From Flavobacteriaceae bacterium UBA4022 (GTDB taxonomy: Bacteria > Bacteroidota > Bacteroidia > Flavobacteriales > Flavobacteriaceae), in NCBI GenBank assembly GCA_002384055.1, contig DGAU01000025.1, positions 51,258-115,257 of the forward strand: a stretch of DNA of 64,000 bases, read 5' to 3'. Both the position numbers and the translations under genes were made by a program. Below, in pieces: positions 1 through 9,663 of this stretch. Each line of letters begins with the position of its first letter. The first letter of the stretch is position 1. The notes beneath the pieces were generated by a model that had not been told where the DNA came from, made no database searches, and saw only the letters and a list, made by a program, of their open reading frames with translations.

Positions 1-929
1 ATGCGGGAGAGTGCTTTGTGGGCCGAATACAAATGACGGCGTTCTCTAGTAAAATTCTCTTCTGGATGAATGTATTCTGAAACCAACCAAACGACACCCA
101 TGGCGAGCATCATACCCATATATGGCGGCAAATGGGTAACCATTTTAAATATCGGTACGGATATAATCATACCTAAGCCCAGGTATAGCATCGGCGCACT
201 GCTGAGTAATTTTGTTCCTGCTTGAACTTTGGTGATGTCCAACTTAACCTGTCCCTGAAAAGGCTTCATATAGGTCGCTATCAAAAAGGGCAACACAAAA
301 CAAACTATAGATGGAAACACTACAAAATCAATTAAGCCGGCCGCAGTAACCTTTTTGGCAATCCACAACATGGTTGTTGTAACATCGCCAATCGGTGACC
401 AAGCACCGCCTGCATTGGCCGCGATTACCACCATAGAAGCATACCAAATTCGTGCTTGTTTGTTATGAATCAGCTTTCTGAGTAAAGTGATTAAAACAAT
501 AGTTGCGGTAAGGTTGTCTATAATGGCCGAAAGGAAAAAGGCCAAAAGGCCAATAATCCACAAAAGCGAGCGCTTGTTTTTGGTTTTTACCGCGTTCTTT
601 AAGACATCAAAACCACGGTGAAGGTCTATGATCTCTACAATGGTCATGGCGCCAATCAAAAATATGAGTATTTCAGCGGTCTTGCCTAAATGGTGTAATA
701 AAGTCTGCTCGAATCCATGTAAGGACGATTCCTCGCCCGCTATCGAACCAAATATGGAGTTTTCAGTATCAATGATCTGAAACCACCCCTGACCAAAACC
801 AATAGCTAATACCGCCCATATAATGGACGCCATCAGCAATGCTGGAACTGTTTTGTCCAGTTTTAAAGGATGCTCTAAGGTAATGGCGAGATAGCCAATA
901 ATAAAAATCAGAATAATGACAGATTCCAT
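1..929 (-). CDS. nhaD: NhaD-type Na+/H+ antiporter, C-terminal part outside the window
   Basis: An integral inner-membrane protein of the ArsB/NhaD ion-transporter superfamily, expected to exchange internal Na+ for external H+. The start ATG is at 927-929 and 309 codons run off the left edge, so the C-terminal part is missing. The translation begins MESVIILIFIIGYLAITLEH and shows alternating hydrophobic segments. Family-like motifs are visible, including AIIDNLTA and AANAGGAWSPIGDVTT, which resemble the conserved intramembrane stretches with acidic and Asn residues in NhaD proteins. It starts 24 bases after the stop of the amino-acid dehydrogenase on the same strand and probably shares its transcript. 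The family is clear. NhaD as opposed to a related ArsB-like anion permease is inferred from the motifs and the marine setting. Confidence 0.85.
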   Translation of the reverse strand, partial: MESVIILIFIIGYLAITLEHPLKLDKTVPALLMASIIWAVLAIGFGQGWFQIIDTENSIFGSIAGEESSLHGFEQTLLHHLGKTAEILIFLIGAMTIVEIIDLHRGFDVLKNAVKTKNKRSLLWIIGLLAFFLSAIIDNLTATIVLITLLRKLIHNKQARIWYASMVVIAANAGGAWSPIGDVTTTMLWIAKKVTAAGLIDFVVFPSIVCFVLPFLIATYMKPFQGQVKLDITKVQAGTKLLSSAPMLYLGLGMIISVPIFKMVTHLPPYMGMMLAMGVVWLVSEYIHPEENFTRERRHLYSAHKALSR

Positions 930-953
930 ATATATTTTCTAAATTTTAAATTA

Positions 954-2180
954 TTAAACGAGCTGTTTGAGGGCTATTTCAAAGGCTGTATGACTCAGGT
1001 TTGAAGGTTTCGGGTTTTGTTTATAAACCGCTTCCATCGCGCGACCAATGGTCTGTGACACATCGGCAAAAATAGCGTCATCAGTCATGGCTACGCGTTT
1101 CTCCATAAAATAAGCAAACACTCTTGCCATACCGCAATTACTGATAAAATCAGGAATCAAACTGATCTTCTGATCGGTAGCAGCCATAATCGGGCCAAAA
1201 AATATTTCAGTATCAGAGAAGGGCACATTCGCTCCGGAGCTCACCACTTGAAGACCCTTATCAATCAAGGCATCAATTTGTTCTTTTTTGATCAAGCGGG
1301 AGGCCGCACAGGGGGCAAATATATCTGCAGGAACTTCCCAAATACGGCGATTAACTTCGTCAAAAGAGAGCATCTGGTCACTGACCAATGAATTCCCATC
1401 TTTATGGAGAAATAAGTCTTTAATGGTTTCAAAATCAAAACCTTCTTCATTTATTAAACCGCCATCTTTATCGATGATTCCTACTATTTTGACACCCAAT
1501 TGAGCTAAGTAATACGCGGCGGCAGATCCAACATTACCAAAGCCTTGAATGATGGCTCTTTTGCCTTTGATCTCACCTCCATAAATACGGTAGTAATGGT
1601 TAATGGATTCTGACACACCATAACCTGTAATCATATCAGCGACTGTGTATTTTCGGGCCACATCAGGTGAAAAATTCACATTTTCAATGATCTTGACCAC
1701 TCCTTGTCTGAGCTGTCCAATACGGTTTATTTTGTCGGCCTCGGTGGGCGTGAAATGTCCCGTAAAAACCCCTTCTTGTGGATGCCACACGCCGCTTTCT
1801 TCAGTGATTGGGATCACTTCGTGAATCTCATCAACGTTCATATCGCCTCCCGTTCCATAATAAGCCTTAAGCAAAGGCGATACCGCGTGGTACCAGCGCT
1901 GGAGGACTCCCTTTTTACGAGGATCTTTGGGGTCAAAATTAATCCCTGACTTGGCACCCCCTATAGCGGGACCAGAGACCGTAAACTTAACCTCCATGGT
2001 TTTGGCCAAACTCAACACTTCATTTTGGTCAAGGCCCACACGCATGCGTGTGCCGCCTCCTGCTGCGCCACCACGCAAAGAATTGATAACAGTCCATCCC
2101 TCTGCTTCCGTTTCTTGGTCATTCCAATGGAACACAATTTCAGGAGGCTTTTGTTCGAACTTAGCGAGTAAGTCTTTCAT
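954..2180 (-). CDS. Glu/Leu/Phe/Val-type NAD(P)-dependent amino-acid dehydrogenase
   Basis: Oxidatively deaminates an amino acid to the 2-oxo acid and ammonium, or the reverse, in the cytosol. The 408-residue protein has the two domains of the family. In the N-terminal domain GGAKSGI (residues 74-80) carries the substrate-binding Lys, and GTGGDMN (109-115) carries the catalytic-type Asp. The Rossmann domain shows GFGNVG at 213-218. The length is close to the usual 410-450. Substrate (glutamate versus branched-chain amino acids) cannot be read with confidence from these motifs. It starts with ATG, has a -7-like box about 90 bases upstream, and is followed after 24 bases by the antiporter gene. 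Confidence 0.92.
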   Translation of the reverse strand: MKDLLAKFEQKPPEIVFHWNDQETEAEGWTVINSLRGGAAGGGTRMRVGLDQNEVLSLAKTMEVKFTVSGPAIGGAKSGINFDPKDPRKKGVLQRWYHAVSPLLKAYYGTGGDMNVDEIHEVIPITEESGVWHPQEGVFTGHFTPTEADKINRIGQLRQGVVKIIENVNFSPDVARKYTVADMITGYGVSESINHYYRIYGGEIKGKRAIIQGFGNVGSAAAYYLAQLGVKIVGIIDKDGGLINEEGFDFETIKDLFLHKDGNSLVSDQMLSFDEVNRRIWEVPADIFAPCAASRLIKKEQIDALIDKGLQVVSSGANVPFSDTEIFFGPIMAATDQKISLIPDFISNCGMARVFAYFMEKRVAMTDDAIFADVSQTIGRAMEAVYKQNPKPSNLSHTAFEIALKQLV

Positions 2181-2267
2181 AAATGTATCTGTTTGATCAA
2201 TAAATTAAATGCAGTCTTTATGGTTTTGTTGGTTCGCATCCGCATGACATCAGGATGGCGATGCTGA

Positions 2268-2275
2268 CAAAGATA
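2268..2275 (-). promoter_or_regulatory. -7 box upstream of the amino-acid dehydrogenase
   Basis: On the minus strand this reads TATCTTTG, a full match to the Bacteroidota TANNTTTG element, 88 bases before the ATG at 2180. No TTG lies at the expected -33 spacing, so the call rests on the -7 element alone. Confidence 0.4.
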
Positions 2276-2296
2276 AAAAAATGGGCTTGCCGAATA

Positions 2297-3376
2297 TTAA
2301 ATTACTGTAAAATTTGAAGGCATAAAAACACAGCCCGAAGAATGGTCCTGACTGGCCCCAGTAACCGCAGCCAAGCAGTTATTTTCGCCCCTTAAACGCA
2401 ATACGCCCAATAAACCAAAGACCAGTGCTTCTTTGAATTCTATAGTCGTTCTCTCAGGCAGGATATAAGCTCCAGGCTGATACCGTTCCAAACAGCTCAT
2501 TAAATGATGGTTAAAAGCGCCGCCCCCGGTGACCAGAATACCTTTCTGATCGCGAAGACTTCTGTGGATTTGATAGGCTAGGTGGTCACTAAATGTGGCG
2601 AGCCAGTCCTTCGGGGCATAACCGAATCGTGTATAAAGCGGCGTGATGTTTTGTCCGACCCACTCTCTGCCCAGAGACTTTGGTCCTGAATGATCGTAAA
2701 ATGGCAAGGCATTTAAAGCCGTCCACAAATCCTGCTTCAGCACCCCTTGACTCGCCCAGTGACCATCCTGATCATAAGCCGCGCCTAATTGGCTCGCCCA
2801 GTGATTCAAAACAATATTAGCAGGGGCAATGTCAAAGGCAACTGAGTTTGTGGGGTGGCGAATTGAAGCGTTAGCAAAGCCTCCAATATTCAAACATGCG
2901 GTATAAGATGCAAACAAAAGGCGATCACCAATGGGTACCAGAGGTGCGCCCTGGCCTCCTAAGGCCACATCTTGCACCCTAAAATCACAGACCACACGAC
3001 ACCCAACCACATCCGCCAATTCTTGGCGGTTGCCAATTTGCCGAGTCATTTTGTTTTCGGGCTGATGCAGAACGGTATGGCCATGGCTACAGACGGCATC
3101 GAGATTCGAAATCTCATGCCGCGACATGAAGTCATTAACGCGTGTGCCCAAAAGTCGTGTATAGGCCATATCCAAGTCGTCAATCTGAGCCAATGTGGAC
3201 TCATGTGCCGATGACAAGCGCTCAAACCACTGGTTTTCGTAAGGAATCGTTTCGGCGTGTAAAATAGCATAAACCCATTGACCCTTAAGGTAGCTCAATG
3301 AGCAATGCACTAAATCTACTCCATCTAATGAGGTCCCGCTCATGACACCAACCACTCGATAATGCGTCTTTTTCAT
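2297..3376 (-). CDS. anmK: Anhydro-N-acetylmuramic acid kinase
   Basis: Phosphorylates and opens 1,6-anhydro-N-acetylmuramic acid in cytosolic cell-wall recycling, giving MurNAc-6-phosphate. The start chosen at 3376 gives 359 residues and the N-terminus MKKTHYRVVGVMSGTSLDGV, with the ATP-binding signature GTSLDG at residues 14-19. An earlier in-frame start would add 28 residues that look untranslated and overlap the divergent promoter of the next gene. DFRVQDVALGGQGAPLVP and LVTGGGAFNH are further family motifs. It is divergent from the acyl-CoA dehydrogenase gene. No murQ or other recycling gene is in the window. Confidence 0.93.
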   Translation of the reverse strand: MKKTHYRVVGVMSGTSLDGVDLVHCSLSYLKGQWVYAILHAETIPYENQWFERLSSAHESTLAQIDDLDMAYTRLLGTRVNDFMSRHEISNLDAVCSHGHTVLHQPENKMTRQIGNRQELADVVGCRVVCDFRVQDVALGGQGAPLVPIGDRLLFASYTACLNIGGFANASIRHPTNSVAFDIAPANIVLNHWASQLGAAYDQDGHWASQGVLKQDLWTALNALPFYDHSGPKSLGREWVGQNITPLYTRFGYAPKDWLATFSDHLAYQIHRSLRDQKGILVTGGGAFNHHLMSCLERYQPGAYILPERTTIEFKEALVFGLLGVLRLRGENNCLAAVTGASQDHSSGCVFMPSNFTVI

Positions 3377-3399
3377 ATTGGTAAAAATAACCCGTTTTA

Positions 3400-3430
3400 T
3401 TGAAAATTTAAGGCCAATAAAGTATCTTTG
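3400..3430 (+). promoter_or_regulatory. Promoter of the acyl-CoA dehydrogenase gene
   Basis: TTG at 3400-3402, a 20-base spacer and TATCTTTG at 3423-3430 match the Bacteroidota consensus in sequence and spacing. The predicted transcript start lies downstream of the alternative start at 3428, which supports the ATG at 3470. Confidence 0.7.
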
Positions 3431-3469
3431 TGCCACAAACGAAATCGTTTTAGAAAACACTGCAATTCT

Positions 3470-4612
3470 ATGAATTTTTCCCTATCCGAAGAACACATCA
3501 TGATTCGCGACGCCGCAAGAGAGTTTGCCAAAAGTGAATTATTACCAGGGGTTATCGAGCGCGACACCCACCAAACCTTTCCAAAGGACCAGGTCAAAAA
3601 AATGGGTGAAATGGGCTTTATGGGCATGATGGTAGATCCAAAGTATGGCGGCGGCGGCATGGACGCCATTGCCTACGCCTTGGTGATGGAAGAGCTCAGT
3701 AAAGTAGACGCCTCAAGCTCCGTTATTGTCTCGGTCAACAACTCCTTAGTCTGTTATGGTTTGGAAGCCTATGGCAACGAAGCGCAAAAAGAAAAATATT
3801 TAAAACCCCTGGCCAGTGGAGAGGCCTTAGGCGCATTTTGCCTGAGCGAACCCGAAGCGGGTAGCGACGCCACTTCGCAAAGTACAACCGCCATTGATCA
3901 TGGCGATTACTACCTCCTGAATGGTACCAAAAACTGGATCACCAATGGAGGTACCGCTGATTACCATATCGTCATCGCGCAGACCGATAAAGAAAAAGGA
4001 CACAAAGGCATCAATGCTTTTATCGTTGAAAAACACTGGGACGGTTTTGCTGTAGGACCCAAAGAAGATAAATTAGGCATCCGCGGGAGCGATACCCATA
4101 GTTTGGTTTTTACGGACGTGCGTGTGCCCAAAGAAAACAGAATTGGCGAAGATGGTTTTGGATTTAAATTCGCCATGAAGACCCTTAGTGGTGGCCGTAT
4201 CGGTATTGCCGCTCAGGCACTAGGTATTGCCTCTGGAGCTTATGAAATGGCTCGAGATTATTCAAAAATACGCAAGTCTTTTGGTACTGAAATATGCAAT
4301 CATCAGGCGATTGCCTTTAAGCTTGCAGACATGCACACCCAAATTGAAGCTGCCCGCCACTTGGTCTTAAAAGCGGCATGGGAAAAGGATCAAGGCCTCA
4401 ATTATGACCGCAGCAGCGCTATGGCCAAATTATACGCCAGCCAAGTCGCCATGGACACGGCCGTCGAGGCTGTTCAGATTCATGGTGGCAATGGTTTTGT
4501 CAAAGAATACCATGTGGAGCGCCTCATGCGCGATGCCAAGATCACACAGATCTATGAAGGCACGAGCGAAATTCAAAGAATTGTTATTTCAAGGGACTTG
4601 CTTCGGGACTAA
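3470..4612 (+). CDS. Acyl-CoA dehydrogenase
   Basis: FAD-dependent first step of acyl-CoA beta-oxidation or branched-chain amino-acid breakdown, passing electrons to electron transfer flavoprotein (etfBA lies at 31.6-33.3 kb). The protein is 380 residues, the usual length for the short-chain class. The N-terminus MNFSLSEEHIMIRDAAREFA is typical. The FAD/substrate signature LSEPEAGSDA is followed by KNWITNGGTA. The catalytic base is the Glu of IYEGTSEIQR (about residue 363), in the position used by short-chain dehydrogenases. The start is supported by the promoter upstream. Exact chain-length preference is not visible. Confidence 0.94.
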   Translation: MNFSLSEEHIMIRDAAREFAKSELLPGVIERDTHQTFPKDQVKKMGEMGFMGMMVDPKYGGGGMDAIAYALVMEELSKVDASSSVIVSVNNSLVCYGLEAYGNEAQKEKYLKPLASGEALGAFCLSEPEAGSDATSQSTTAIDHGDYYLLNGTKNWITNGGTADYHIVIAQTDKEKGHKGINAFIVEKHWDGFAVGPKEDKLGIRGSDTHSLVFTDVRVPKENRIGEDGFGFKFAMKTLSGGRIGIAAQALGIASGAYEMARDYSKIRKSFGTEICNHQAIAFKLADMHTQIEAARHLVLKAAWEKDQGLNYDRSSAMAKLYASQVAMDTAVEAVQIHGGNGFVKEYHVERLMRDAKITQIYEGTSEIQRIVISRDLLRD

Positions 4613-4626
4613 ACCAATCAGGCTTA

Positions 4627-6549
4627 TTATTGAAAGAAATTCCAGACTAAGCCAAAACGCACAATAGCATCACGGTAAGGATATCCCGGGGCGCTAAACT
4701 GATTGCGCGAAGAGGAGAACATTTGATTGAAATGTTCGTAGATCAGAAAAAAACGAGTTTGACGGATCTTGGCTTGAAAAAACAAATCTACTAAAGGAAA
4801 ATTGCCTATTTCTTGTTCGTTTTGGACGTAAAATTCAGCCAATATAGGATCGTAGCTTTTGGCATAATAGGCAGAAAAGTATTTTGCTCGGACTCCAGTC
4901 TGGATCAATGCAGCCTTATCGAACCACGCGTCCTGAAAATACAACGACTGGCGCAGCAACAGCTCAGGGAGCGGCATCACTGCCTGACCAGACAAAACAT
5001 TCTGGTAGACAATGTTGGATTCGTAGCCCAGTTTGCCCCAAGTTAAGGCCTTGTCATGACGCAGCTCAATTAATTCTACCCCACTTTGATCTTGAATGGG
5101 CAAGGGGGACTGATCAGAACCATTCATCCCAAAATAAACATAGCCATCAATATTGGTATAGCGTGCGTTTAAAGTACCAAAAATCCGTGAATCCAATTGC
5201 CCGCCTATGGTTTGTGTCCGAACAGCACCCCATGAATGTTGCCAATTATAGCGCTGATAATCACTTTGATTAAGCTGCATATTTAGCGCAGCAGGTGTTT
5301 CATCACGGACAAAAATTGCTGTTAACTCGGTATCCTTTCCGAAACTTCTTGTTGCAGCAACATCAATCAAGGATCCAGGAACAAGGGCCGAGAATGACTT
5401 CTTGAACTGTCCTTTCAATCCCCATTGCTTATATTGGCCCTCCCAACGAACCCCTGCAGTATAAAAGTGTTCTTTTATTTGGTCCTCGATCAAACCTTCG
5501 CTCAAATCCAGCAGCCGGTCGTAACCATAGCGGTAATAGTGATGCCCGACAAAAGGCTCCAGGCGCTTAATGCCCTTAACATTAAGTCCCGAGTAAACCT
5601 CGGACGAAACAAATACACCTGTAGTTTTGGTCTTTAAATCAGCCGTGACATAAGCATCCCCGAAGGCTTCGAAGGGATCTTTTTGCTTGTATTGATATGT
5701 TTTATTTTCAAAACTATTGGTCGCGCCGATATAACCCCAACCCTTTTTTTGAAGATCATCTCCCTGAGTTTCTCTAGTGCCCAATTGGTATTGTTGATTG
5801 ACAAAATAACGCGTCCCGCGCAGCTGATTTTCTGCGTCTTCAAAGCGCACATCCAAACGTCCGCGATCACTAAATTCGGGGTCATTGTTTTCAAAAAGCA
5901 ATAACGCATTTTCGGTCAGCCCACCGTTTTGTTGGTTCAGAATGTCTTGGGCGGCCAAATGCCCTTTGAGATAATAGCGCCCATCTTCTGAGTCATAGCT
6001 GAGCGTCCCTCTAAAATTGCCAGTGCTGTTCAAGATGTGTTGGTACTGCCCCAGAGAACGAACCCCTTTATAGGCCAAGGAGATGTTCAGGCGCTCAGAA
6101 GTGTTTACCGTAAAAAAGGCGTCTAACTGCTGCCCTTGCTCAAAGCCTGTTTTGAAATACAGTTCAGAGAGCGGCGTGGGGACACGGTAATAGTTGATTT
6201 CCTCGGCACTCTGGTAATTTTCATGTTGGCTTTGTGCCGCAAAAAGCGGCATCAGTTGGCCATACTGCGGATCGTAGGTCAATCGATTATATGCTTGCCC
6301 AACATTCGAAAAGGTCAATAAGGTCAAGTCATCCTTTCTTAAATAATTAAAACGAGATAACTTTTGCAAAGACAAGGTGGTGTCGACCATCGTGGTATCG
6401 CCATGGATGGAAATCACTTGATATAAATCAATTCCAGGTTTTTCTTTGGGAGGTGGCCTAAATCCTTCCTGAAAAGATCCCGAATCCTGACCAAGCGCCG
6501 AAATCAGGCTTAGTCCCCAAAACAGCAACACCAGTGTTTTTTTCATCAT
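4627..6549 (-). CDS. Putative outer-membrane porin (Porin_10-like)
   Basis: A 640-residue protein with a signal peptide (MMKKTLVLLFWGLSLISALG, cleavage expected just before QDSG), a proline-rich linker and then alternating aromatic/polar strands through to a C-terminal VRFGLVWNFF ending in an aromatic residue. This is the pattern of a Bacteroidota outer-membrane barrel. It resembles the putative-porin family of flavobacteria (Porin_10). No plug or TonB box is visible, so a passive pore is the likely role, with unknown substrate. It ends 14 bases after the convergent acyl-CoA dehydrogenase stop, and is divergent from rnhB. Confidence 0.75.
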   Translation of the reverse strand: MMKKTLVLLFWGLSLISALGQDSGSFQEGFRPPPKEKPGIDLYQVISIHGDTTMVDTTLSLQKLSRFNYLRKDDLTLLTFSNVGQAYNRLTYDPQYGQLMPLFAAQSQHENYQSAEEINYYRVPTPLSELYFKTGFEQGQQLDAFFTVNTSERLNISLAYKGVRSLGQYQHILNSTGNFRGTLSYDSEDGRYYLKGHLAAQDILNQQNGGLTENALLLFENNDPEFSDRGRLDVRFEDAENQLRGTRYFVNQQYQLGTRETQGDDLQKKGWGYIGATNSFENKTYQYKQKDPFEAFGDAYVTADLKTKTTGVFVSSEVYSGLNVKGIKRLEPFVGHHYYRYGYDRLLDLSEGLIEDQIKEHFYTAGVRWEGQYKQWGLKGQFKKSFSALVPGSLIDVAATRSFGKDTELTAIFVRDETPAALNMQLNQSDYQRYNWQHSWGAVRTQTIGGQLDSRIFGTLNARYTNIDGYVYFGMNGSDQSPLPIQDQSGVELIELRHDKALTWGKLGYESNIVYQNVLSGQAVMPLPELLLRQSLYFQDAWFDKAALIQTGVRAKYFSAYYAKSYDPILAEFYVQNEQEIGNFPLVDLFFQAKIRQTRFFLIYEHFNQMFSSSRNQFSAPGYPYRDAIVRFGLVWNFFQ

Positions 6550-6609
6550 CGGAGAATTGAACGGTAAAGTTAAAATATTTTAAATGGAATTCCCTACATT
6601 TAAAACAGC

Positions 6610-7194
6610 ATGCTTGCACTCAAAATAAATACGGGATTGATCGAATGCGGCACGGATGAGGCCGGGCGTGGGTGCCTGGCAGGACCCGTCACTGCAGCAG
6701 CCGTTATTCTGCCAGAAGATTTTTCGCATCCGTGGCTCAACGACTCCAAGCAACTTTCGGCCAAAAAAAGAGCACACCTGCGGCAAATCATTATTGAGGA
6801 ATCCGTCAGTTATGCCGTAGCCCATGTAATGATGAAAGACATCGATCGCCTGAATATTTTGAATGCCTCCATCAAAGCCATGCACCAAGCCATCAAAGCA
6901 CTGTCAGAGCGCCCTGAATTTATTGCGGTCGATGGCAATCGCTTCAAGCCTTTTGGCTCAATTCCTCACCTGTGTGTCGTGAAAGGGGATGCCAAATACC
7001 AACATATCGCTGCTGCCTCAATTTTGGCAAAAACCACCCGAGATGCGTATATGCAACAACTTGATCTGCTCCACCCGGAATATGGCTGGCGACAAAATCA
7101 AGGATACCCAACCAAGGCGCATCGGGCGGCAATCGCAGCATTTGGCGCAACAACCTATCATCGGATGAGTTTTCGTTTATTAGCCGACGAATGA
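6610..7194 (+). CDS. rnhB: Ribonuclease HII
   Basis: Removes RNA from RNA/DNA hybrids and single ribonucleotides from DNA. The 194-residue protein shows the metal-binding motif GTDEAGRG (Asp16, Glu17), then LAGPVTAAAVIL, NDSKQLS, AVDGNRF and a C-terminal GYPTKAHRAAI block. The length is normal. The ATG at 6610 follows a TACATTTA sequence (6595-6602) that is one base off the -7 consensus. The stop TGA overlaps a possible ATG of the next frame, but the next gene is thought to start further on. Confidence 0.95.
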   Translation: MLALKINTGLIECGTDEAGRGCLAGPVTAAAVILPEDFSHPWLNDSKQLSAKKRAHLRQIIIEESVSYAVAHVMMKDIDRLNILNASIKAMHQAIKALSERPEFIAVDGNRFKPFGSIPHLCVVKGDAKYQHIAAASILAKTTRDAYMQQLDLLHPEYGWRQNQGYPTKAHRAAIAAFGATTYHRMSFRLLADE

Positions 7195-7257
7195 ATGCGC
7201 CCCCAAAAAGCTTTCATCATCTTTTGGTCTTTTTCTTTAAATTTCGGGTTTCCTGTG

Positions 7258-7265
7258 TATTTTTG
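7258..7265 (+). promoter_or_regulatory. -7 box directly before the propeller lipoprotein
   Basis: TATTTTTG matches TANNTTTG and ends 3 bases before the ATG at 7269, so any transcript from here would be leaderless or nearly so. There is no TTG at the usual -33 distance. Confidence 0.35.
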
Positions 7266-7268
7266 TAT

Positions 7269-9659
7269 ATGCGACGACTTCACTTTATTTATTTTTTATG
7301 CCTCAGCTTTTTAGTTGGGTGTCACCCAAAGCAAGTCACGCACAAAACACCCTACAGTCTTGTTCCCGAATCGAGTCAAAGTCTGATTCGAATCAAAAAT
7401 ATCAGCTCAGGCTTGTCGGCTTTGGAAAAACACACCTTGCTTCAGCAGCTGGGTTCTGAAAATCCGTTTCTCCTGCCTGAGTCCTTGTCAAAAATATTGG
7501 GTCTTTTCGAAACTAAAGGTCCTGGATTGATGAGCTTGATCAAAGACAAACCAGATCCGCCGCAAGGCGTCTTTGTGATTCCCAGTCGCTATCTGCTCTG
7601 GCCTAGTGATTCCCTCGGACTTTCTGTGCGTGACACCATCGTGGACAATGATCGACGCCTCTCCATCCTGCAAACCCAAGGCGTGACAGCCTATAAAACG
7701 CAGATTGACTCCCTGACTATTATTGCCTCGCAGCCCGGCCTTATCAGCGGCTTATGGAATGCAAAGGTCTTGTCCGATCCACAGATTCAGAAAATTCTAT
7801 CCTTAAAGCCAGACAAGGATTTGGTGATTACCCAGCGCGGCCCGCTGAACCAATGGATCTCTTATGACCTGCAGTTGACCCCAGATGGCATGTCCGGTCA
7901 TGGCGTTTTGATTCCGAGTCCTGACACCCCTGAAGTGACCCACCTTAGTTTAGGCCAGCAGCCTCAATTGAGTCAAGCACCCCTCATAACCCCGCTCATG
8001 GCTAAAAGTTCGATTAGCCTAGCCTACAATAAATTAGACACCCTTACAACACAACTCAAGCGCTGGGAGCATGATTGGACAATTTTGCCCTCTGTCTTTG
8101 AAACAACGGATGAATTGACCCTTATTGAATTTGCCGAACATAAGGCCGTCGCCTTGCATAGCTTAGATCCCGATCTATCGATCAGTGAACTTGCACCATA
8201 TATAAGTCTCCCTAGCGCCTATCGATCAATTAACCTCTACGCGGTTACCGAAGCCCAAAAATTGTTTGCTCCATTTCAACCCCTTCTTGGAAAACCAACA
8301 GGGCTCACGCGCTGCTTTGTTTGGGACTCATTTATCGTGTTTACCCAAGACGAGGATACAGCACAACAGTATATCGGCCTTTTGCAAAACAAAGCCATTA
8401 TAGCATCTAGTTCGAGCTATGAAGGCTATCAAAGCTATTTAGCCGCTTCTGGATCCCTTCTCTATATAGCTCTGGACGGCCAGCTCGATCCTGTCCTCAG
8501 AAACAGTTTTGATCTCTCCGAGCCGACAAAACTCAGCAAATACCCCCTGATTATATCCCAAATTATTGGCGATAATGGGTTTGCTCATGTCAATTTTATC
8601 GCCAAATCCAACAAAAACAAATCCTTAGTCAATAACCAGGTCCAATTACTGACCACTACCGTTTTGGACCAGGCCTTATTGACGACCCCACAATTCTTTG
8701 CCAATCACAAAACATCGGGCAAGGACATCGTGGTCCAAGACATAGGAAACAAACTTTATTTTATTGGAGCCAATGGAAAGATACTCTGGACCAAGACCTT
8801 GGATGCCCCTATATTGGGACCGGTGCAAGAGGTAGATATTTTGCGCAATGGCAAAAAACAACTGGCCTTCACCACCCCAAAGGGCCTTTACATTTTGGAC
8901 CGTAATGGTCAAAACGTGAGTCCATTCCCTAAACTATTTAAGGATCCGATCACCCAACCCTTGGCTATTTTTGATTATGACAACAACAGAAAGTACCGGT
9001 TTGTCATCGTCCAAGGGGCTGAGCTGCTCATGTATGACCACGCCGGAAAACGGGTCAAAGGGTTTGCTTTTCAGAAAACAAAAAATAACCTCATCCATGC
9101 GCCAACCCATATCCGAATTGGCAGCAAAGACTATCTATTAATTCAGGAGGATAACGGGCGATTGCAAATCTTAGACCGCGTGGGCAAAACACGTATTGCC
9201 GTTACTGATCGATTTGATTTTGGCCCTATGGGCCCTTTAAAAGAAGGTAATAATTTTGTGTTCTGGACCAAGGATTTTACTAAAATCAGTATTGACACCA
9301 ACGGTAAGATCTCACGAGACACTTCTACAAAGTCAGAAAATTCAATGACTTATAGTCTCGGAACCAACAAGGCGACCTTAGACGAAAATTTATTGCGGCT
9401 CAATAATCGTTTAATTGAACTGCCTTTGGGGCTATATCAAGCGCCACAACTTTTTGAAATAAAAGGGACCTTTTATGTGGCGCTACACAACCGCGAAAAC
9501 AACACAATTTTGATGCTTAACAAATCTGGAGAAGCGCTCAAAAACTTTCCGGTATACGGCTCTTCTTCAATAGATATGGCCGACATGAATCGAAATAAAA
9601 AAAGCAACTTTGTAGTTCAGGGGCAAGCCAACGAGGTGCTCATTTACCAAATACAATAG
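7269..9659 (+). CDS. Lipoprotein with C-terminal propeller-like repeats, function unknown
   Basis: The start at 7269 gives 796 residues beginning MRRLHFIYFLCLSFLVGC, a lipoprotein signal with lipobox LVGC (Cys18). The alternative ATG at 7191 would add 26 residues before the signal and is rejected. The N-terminal half has no motif I recognise. From about residue 480 there are repeated blade-like segments (DIVVQDIGNKLYFIGANGK, KGLYILDRNGQN, GRLQILDRVGKTR and others) typical of WD/PQQ-type beta-propellers. A protein-interaction or scaffold role in the envelope is plausible but unproven. It follows rnhB on the same strand. Confidence 0.72.
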   Translation: MRRLHFIYFLCLSFLVGCHPKQVTHKTPYSLVPESSQSLIRIKNISSGLSALEKHTLLQQLGSENPFLLPESLSKILGLFETKGPGLMSLIKDKPDPPQGVFVIPSRYLLWPSDSLGLSVRDTIVDNDRRLSILQTQGVTAYKTQIDSLTIIASQPGLISGLWNAKVLSDPQIQKILSLKPDKDLVITQRGPLNQWISYDLQLTPDGMSGHGVLIPSPDTPEVTHLSLGQQPQLSQAPLITPLMAKSSISLAYNKLDTLTTQLKRWEHDWTILPSVFETTDELTLIEFAEHKAVALHSLDPDLSISELAPYISLPSAYRSINLYAVTEAQKLFAPFQPLLGKPTGLTRCFVWDSFIVFTQDEDTAQQYIGLLQNKAIIASSSSYEGYQSYLAASGSLLYIALDGQLDPVLRNSFDLSEPTKLSKYPLIISQIIGDNGFAHVNFIAKSNKNKSLVNNQVQLLTTTVLDQALLTTPQFFANHKTSGKDIVVQDIGNKLYFIGANGKILWTKTLDAPILGPVQEVDILRNGKKQLAFTTPKGLYILDRNGQNVSPFPKLFKDPITQPLAIFDYDNNRKYRFVIVQGAELLMYDHAGKRVKGFAFQKTKNNLIHAPTHIRIGSKDYLLIQEDNGRLQILDRVGKTRIAVTDRFDFGPMGPLKEGNNFVFWTKDFTKISIDTNGKISRDTSTKSENSMTYSLGTNKATLDENLLRLNNRLIELPLGLYQAPQLFEIKGTFYVALHNRENNTILMLNKSGEALKNFPVYGSSSIDMADMNRNKKSNFVVQGQANEVLIYQIQ

Positions 9660-9663
9660 AGCC

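Noticed and set aside
7191..7268. Earlier start for the propeller lipoprotein overlapping rnhB
   Set aside because: It would place 26 residues ahead of an evident lipoprotein signal peptide.
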